7,779 nt of DNA. It comes from Candidatus Nitrosopumilus sp. GTDB taxonomy: Archaea; Thermoproteota; Nitrososphaeria; Nitrososphaerales; Nitrosopumilaceae. The translations under genes and the position numbers were made by a program. This document shows positions 4,991 to 7,779 of this stretch, piece by piece; the first letter of the stretch is position 1, and each line of letters opens with the position of its first letter. The notes under the pieces were generated by a model, which searched no databases, was not told the origin of the DNA, and saw nothing but the letters and a program-made list of their open reading frames with translations. Location: the NCBI GenBank assembly GCA_016784625.1, contig JADHUF010000047.1, positions 1-7,779 of the forward strand. The letters run 5' to 3'.

Positions 4991-6160
4991 TTGAACAAGC
5001 TTGTCCTAAACTCTGAGAGCTTAAACAATGTTTTAGAAAATAAAGTAATTTCTCGTCAAGACATTATGGAAATTTATCAGAATTCAATAGAAGATTCCAG
5101 TGAGCTTTTTTCTGTTGCACAAGATTTAAGAAAAAAATTCAAGAAAGATTCAGTTACATTTTCAAAAAAAGCGTTTTTTAATTTAGTAAATCTCTGTAAA
5201 GATACTTGTTCATACTGCACATACAAAGCAGAACCAGGAGAAGAAAAATTATCATTAATGTCAAAACAACAGATATTAGAATTATTACAACTTGCAAAAA
5301 AATACAACTGTGTAGAGGCACTTTTTGTCACAGGTGAACAACCAGAACAAAAATATCAAGAGGCAAGAGACTGGCTTAGAAAAAATGGATTCAAATCAAC
5401 TGCAGAATATCTCATTTATGCATCAGAACTAGCATTAGAATTAGGATTATTCCCACATACTAATGCTGGAAATCTAAATTTTGAGGAAATGAAAGAGCTA
5501 AAGAAAACAAATGTGTCAATGGGCATAATGCTTGAAAATGTTAGTGAACGATTATCAAAAAAAGGAATGCCACACTATCTGGCTGCAAGTAAAAGACCAA
5601 AAGCACGATTAAAAGTATTAGAAAATTCTGGAAAATTAGGAATACCAATGACTACAGGAATTCTTGTAGGAATTGGAGAAACAGTAGAAGAAGTGATTGA
5701 TTCAATTTTAGCAATAAAACAACTAGATCAAAAATATGGAAATATTCAAGAAGTAATTTTACAAAATTTCCAACCAAAACTAGACACTATAATGAAAAAT
5801 TCCCCATCAACTAATGAAAACTATTTCAAAACAATTGGTGCATTATCAAGAATCATCATGCCAGAAATGAACATACAAATTCCACCAAATCTATCCCCAA
5901 AATCATATCAAAGTTTCTTGGCAGTGGGGATAAATGATTGGGGAGGAATATCACCACTTACTCCAGATTTTGTTAATCCAGAATTTTCTTGGCCAGAAAT
6001 TGACAAAGTAGATGAAAATTCAAGAAATGCAGGATTTGAATTAAAATGTAGATTCCCAATATATCCAGAATTCTTTTCTTTTGTGAGTAAAGAGTTAAGA
6101 GATAAGATATCAGTTATTGAAAATGAGGAAGGAGTAGTAAAAGAGGAATATTGGAGATGA
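4991..6160 (+). CDS. cofG: 7,8-didemethyl-8-hydroxy-5-deazariboflavin (Fo) synthase subunit CofG
   Basis: This radical SAM enzyme carries out the second step of Fo synthesis, closing the deazaflavin ring on the product of CofH. The 389-residue protein has the radical SAM cysteine motif C-x3-C-x2-C at C69, C73 and C76 (LCKDTCSYCTY), which binds the 4Fe-4S cluster that cleaves SAM. CofG-type motifs include VTGEQPE (113-119), HTNAGNL (156-162), SMGIMLE (176-182), and a GIPMTTGILVGIGET segment (217-231). The C-terminal NDWGGISPLTPD fits the family. The N-terminus (about 1-50) is helical. The start is TTG. There is no ATG before residue 26, and the TATA box at 4961-4969 places transcription start on this TTG. 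The stop overlaps cofH (ATGA). Together with cofH it identifies F420 synthesis in this organism. Confidence 0.95.
   Translation: MNKLVLNSESLNNVLENKVISRQDIMEIYQNSIEDSSELFSVAQDLRKKFKKDSVTFSKKAFFNLVNLCKDTCSYCTYKAEPGEEKLSLMSKQQILELLQLAKKYNCVEALFVTGEQPEQKYQEARDWLRKNGFKSTAEYLIYASELALELGLFPHTNAGNLNFEEMKELKKTNVSMGIMLENVSERLSKKGMPHYLAASKRPKARLKVLENSGKLGIPMTTGILVGIGETVEEVIDSILAIKQLDQKYGNIQEVILQNFQPKLDTIMKNSPSTNENYFKTIGALSRIIMPEMNIQIPPNLSPKSYQSFLAVGINDWGGISPLTPDFVNPEFSWPEIDKVDENSRNAGFELKCRFPIYPEFFSFVSKELRDKISVIENEEGVVKEEYWR
6143..6147 (+). promoter_or_regulatory. ribosome binding site deciding the cofH start
   Basis: GAGGA lies 9 bases before the ATG at 6157 but only 3 before the in-frame TTG at 6151. 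The spacing therefore favours the ATG. Confidence 0.5.
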
Positions 6161-7416
6161 CAAATAACTTAGATTCACTTTTCAAAAATGCTGATCCTCT
6201 AGTATCTGAAATTCTAAACAATGCACTATCAGATAAAGAGATTTCTGCAGAAGATGGTCTGATATTATACAACACATCAGGAATTGACTTTCATTTAGTT
6301 GGACTTGTGGCAGATGAAATTAGAAGAAGAAGAGTAGGAGATATTGTATCATATGTAGTGAATAGAAATATCAATTTTACAAATGTCTGCATTAAACAAT
6401 GTGGTTTTTGTGCATTTAGTAGAGACTTTCGAGAAGAGGAAGGGTATTTCCTGCCAACTACAGAGATTGTACGAAGAGCAAAAGAGGCACACCACCTAGG
6501 AGCAACTGAAGTCTGCATTCAAGCAGGTCTTCCACCAGATATGGAAGGAGGTCTGTATGAAAATATATGTCGAGAAATTAAAAAAGAGATTCCAGATATT
6601 CACATTCATGGGTTTTCACCTGAAGAGATTCTTTATGGTGCAACAAGATCAAATACCACAATTGAAGAATTTCTAAAAAGAATGAAAGAAGCAGGAGTAA
6701 ATACACTTCCAGGAACATCTGCTGAAATTCTTGATCAAAAACTCAGAGACAAGATATCCCCAGGTAGAATTACTGTAAAAGAATGGGAAAAAGTCATCAA
6801 GACTGCCCACAAAATGGGAATCAATACAACATCAACTATGATGTTTGGACACCTAGAAACACTTGAAGAAAGAGTAAAACACATTGTAAAGTTAAGAGAA
6901 ATTCAAAAAGAGACAGGTGGATTTACAGAATTTGTCCCTTTAAATTTTATCCCATCAGAAGCACCAATGTACAAACATCAACTACATGAAGGAATTAAAC
7001 AAGGAGCCAGTGGAAATGATGTCTTACTTACACATGCAATTGCAAGAATTATGTTGAATAATTCCATAGATAATATTCAAATGTCATGGGTAAAAGAAGG
7101 ACAAAAGATGTCTCAGCTATTACTAATGTGGGGAGCAAATGACTTTGGTGGAACACTAATCAATGAAAGCATATCAACATCTGCAGGTTCAGAGCATGGT
7201 CAACTATTAAAACCAAAAGAAATAAGAAGAATGGTAAAAGAAATTGGAAGAATTCCTGCAGAAAGAAATACAGAGTATGAGATTCTAAAAAAGTTTGATA
7301 ATGAAAGTGAAGTTGATGGTGAGCTTGATAAAATTACAGATACTTCACAATTTGGATCATATGTAGAATTAATTAAAATTAATAAATTTAATTATAAAAA
7401 TCCAAGGAGAAAATAA
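6157..7416 (+). CDS. cofH: 5-amino-6-(D-ribitylamino)uracil--L-tyrosine 4-hydroxyphenyl transferase CofH
   Basis: This radical SAM enzyme joins a tyrosine-derived 4-hydroxybenzyl unit to 5-amino-6-(D-ribitylamino)uracil, the first step of Fo synthesis. The product goes to CofG. The 419-residue protein has the C-x3-C-x2-C cluster motif at C78, C82 and C85 (NVCIKQCGFCAF). Family motifs include VCIQAGLPPD (119-128), HIHGFSPEEI (149-158), LPGTSAEIL (184-192) and TTSTMMFGH (224-232). NDFGGTLINESIS (328-340) resembles the C-terminal signature shared with menaquinone (MqnC/E) and CofG relatives. I place the start at the ATG at 6157, which overlaps the cofG stop as ATGA and has GAGGA 9 bases upstream. 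An in-frame TTG at 6151 would add two residues. The last 40 residues are acidic, then basic, and look family-variable. Confidence 0.95.
   Translation: MTNNLDSLFKNADPLVSEILNNALSDKEISAEDGLILYNTSGIDFHLVGLVADEIRRRRVGDIVSYVVNRNINFTNVCIKQCGFCAFSRDFREEEGYFLPTTEIVRRAKEAHHLGATEVCIQAGLPPDMEGGLYENICREIKKEIPDIHIHGFSPEEILYGATRSNTTIEEFLKRMKEAGVNTLPGTSAEILDQKLRDKISPGRITVKEWEKVIKTAHKMGINTTSTMMFGHLETLEERVKHIVKLREIQKETGGFTEFVPLNFIPSEAPMYKHQLHEGIKQGASGNDVLLTHAIARIMLNNSIDNIQMSWVKEGQKMSQLLLMWGANDFGGTLINESISTSAGSEHGQLLKPKEIRRMVKEIGRIPAERNTEYEILKKFDNESEVDGELDKITDTSQFGSYVELIKINKFNYKNPRRK
7404..7410 (+). promoter_or_regulatory. strong Shine-Dalgarno of the tldD/pmbA-like gene
   Basis: AAGGAGA ends 6 bases before the TTG at 7417. 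It is the best ribosome binding site in the window and decides the non-ATG start. It lies inside the last codons of cofH. Confidence 0.75.
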
Positions 7417-7779
7417 TTGTCTGCCTTAGAGAAGGCATTGAATCATTCAAAGAATATTGGAATCAATGAATGTGAAATAATTGTTGTAAAAAAGAAAACA
7501 ATTACTGTTAGAATTACAGATTCAGAAATTATCGAAGTTAAACAAAATTATGATGAAAACTATGGCATAAGATTAATTCATGAGAAAAAAATTGCATCAA
7601 TTCAAACAACTGATCAACAAGAAATAGAAAAAACAATTGATAGTGCATTTAAGACATCATCAAAACTCAAAGCCAGGGATTTTTGGGGAGGATTACCATA
7701 TGATGTAACTCCAAAGCAACTGGAGGGAGCATTTGATGAAAAACTAGCAAAGATTTCCGGCGCAGAAGCAATGGATATC
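7417..7779 (+). CDS. TldD/PmbA (TldE) family protein, N-terminal part
   Basis: This frame is open from a TTG directly after the cofH stop codon to the end of the window. It gives 121 residues and is incomplete at the 3' end. The start reads MSALEKALNHSKNIG and is followed by alternating strands (ECEIIVVKKKTITVRI). RDFWGGLPYD (about 89-98) and the helices after it match the N-terminal domain of TldD/PmbA. Family members form TldD/TldE heterodimeric metalloproteases that process peptides such as microcin precursors, and they are common in archaea. The metal-binding histidines lie beyond the window, so TldD cannot be separated from TldE. The zero-base gap and the Shine-Dalgarno at 7404-7410 show translation from the cof operon mRNA. 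No ATG occurs near the N-terminus: the only visible in-frame one is two codons before the window end. Confidence 0.88.
   Translation, partial: MSALEKALNHSKNIGINECEIIVVKKKTITVRITDSEIIEVKQNYDENYGIRLIHEKKIASIQTTDQQEIEKTIDSAFKTSSKLKARDFWGGLPYDVTPKQLEGAFDEKLAKISGAEAMDI

Noticed and set aside
6291..6518. Minus-strand 75-codon frame inside cofH, and a similar one at 5077-5331 inside cofG
   Set aside because: Both are antisense to the radical SAM cysteine-motif regions of genuine genes and have no independent start signals.
7392..7399. TTATAAAA as a promoter for the tldD-like gene
   Set aside because: The spacing to the TTG at 7417 is about 21-22 bases, shorter than the other promoters here, and a strong Shine-Dalgarno already explains translation from the cof transcript. 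The AT-rich end of cofH makes a chance match likely.

Overview
The window looks like a low-GC, gene-dense archaeal chromosome, most likely a Nitrosopumilus-type ammonia-oxidising thaumarchaeon (Nitrososphaeria). The evidence is a complete archaeal TATA-binding protein, separate adjacent cofG and cofH genes for the deazaflavin part of coenzyme F420, a DUF1512-type archaeal membrane protein, strong A/T codon bias with AGA as the main arginine codon, and several start codons placed about 25-29 bases after a TATA-like box, the pattern expected of leaderless mRNAs. The lineage is my inference and was not tested by alignment.

Layout. Bases 1-685 (minus) hold the N-terminal 228 residues of a DUF1512-like membrane-anchored protein. 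It is divergent from the TBP gene (820-1380, plus). TBP converges on a minus-strand pair: a stand-alone tRNA-binding OB-fold protein of the MetRS-beta/CsaA type (1404-1733) and, upstream of it, a small unrecognised protein of 65-71 residues (1773-1988). A 152-bp divergent spacer (1989-2140) follows. It carries two promoters and, between them, a 77-base segment bounded by a perfect 8-base inverted repeat that can be drawn as a multi-hairpin fold. The rest is plus strand: an SRPBCC (START/Bet v1-like) protein (2141-2557), a membrane family-2 glycosyltransferase (2561-3769), a membrane-anchored HtrA/DegP-type serine protease with one PDZ domain (3789-4949), cofG (TTG start, 4991-6160), cofH (ATGA overlap, 6157-7416) and the 5' part of a tldD/pmbA-family gene (TTG start, 7417 to the window end).

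How they work together. CofH and CofG make the chromophore Fo of coenzyme F420 from tyrosine and the ribitylaminouracil intermediate of riboflavin synthesis. The SRPBCC-glycosyltransferase pair is tightly linked (3-base gap) and may act on a lipid or other hydrophobic substrate at the membrane. HtrA is likely surface protein quality control. The TldD-like gene starts at the base after the cofH stop codon and has a strong Shine-Dalgarno, so it should be co-transcribed with the F420 genes. Genes heading transcripts appear leaderless, while genes inside the cof operon have ribosome binding sites.

Most of the content is conserved housekeeping. I see no mobile element, CRISPR array, tRNA or rRNA. 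The least explained parts are the 2008-2084 segment and the small protein beside it. No stretch over 300 bases lacks a gene.
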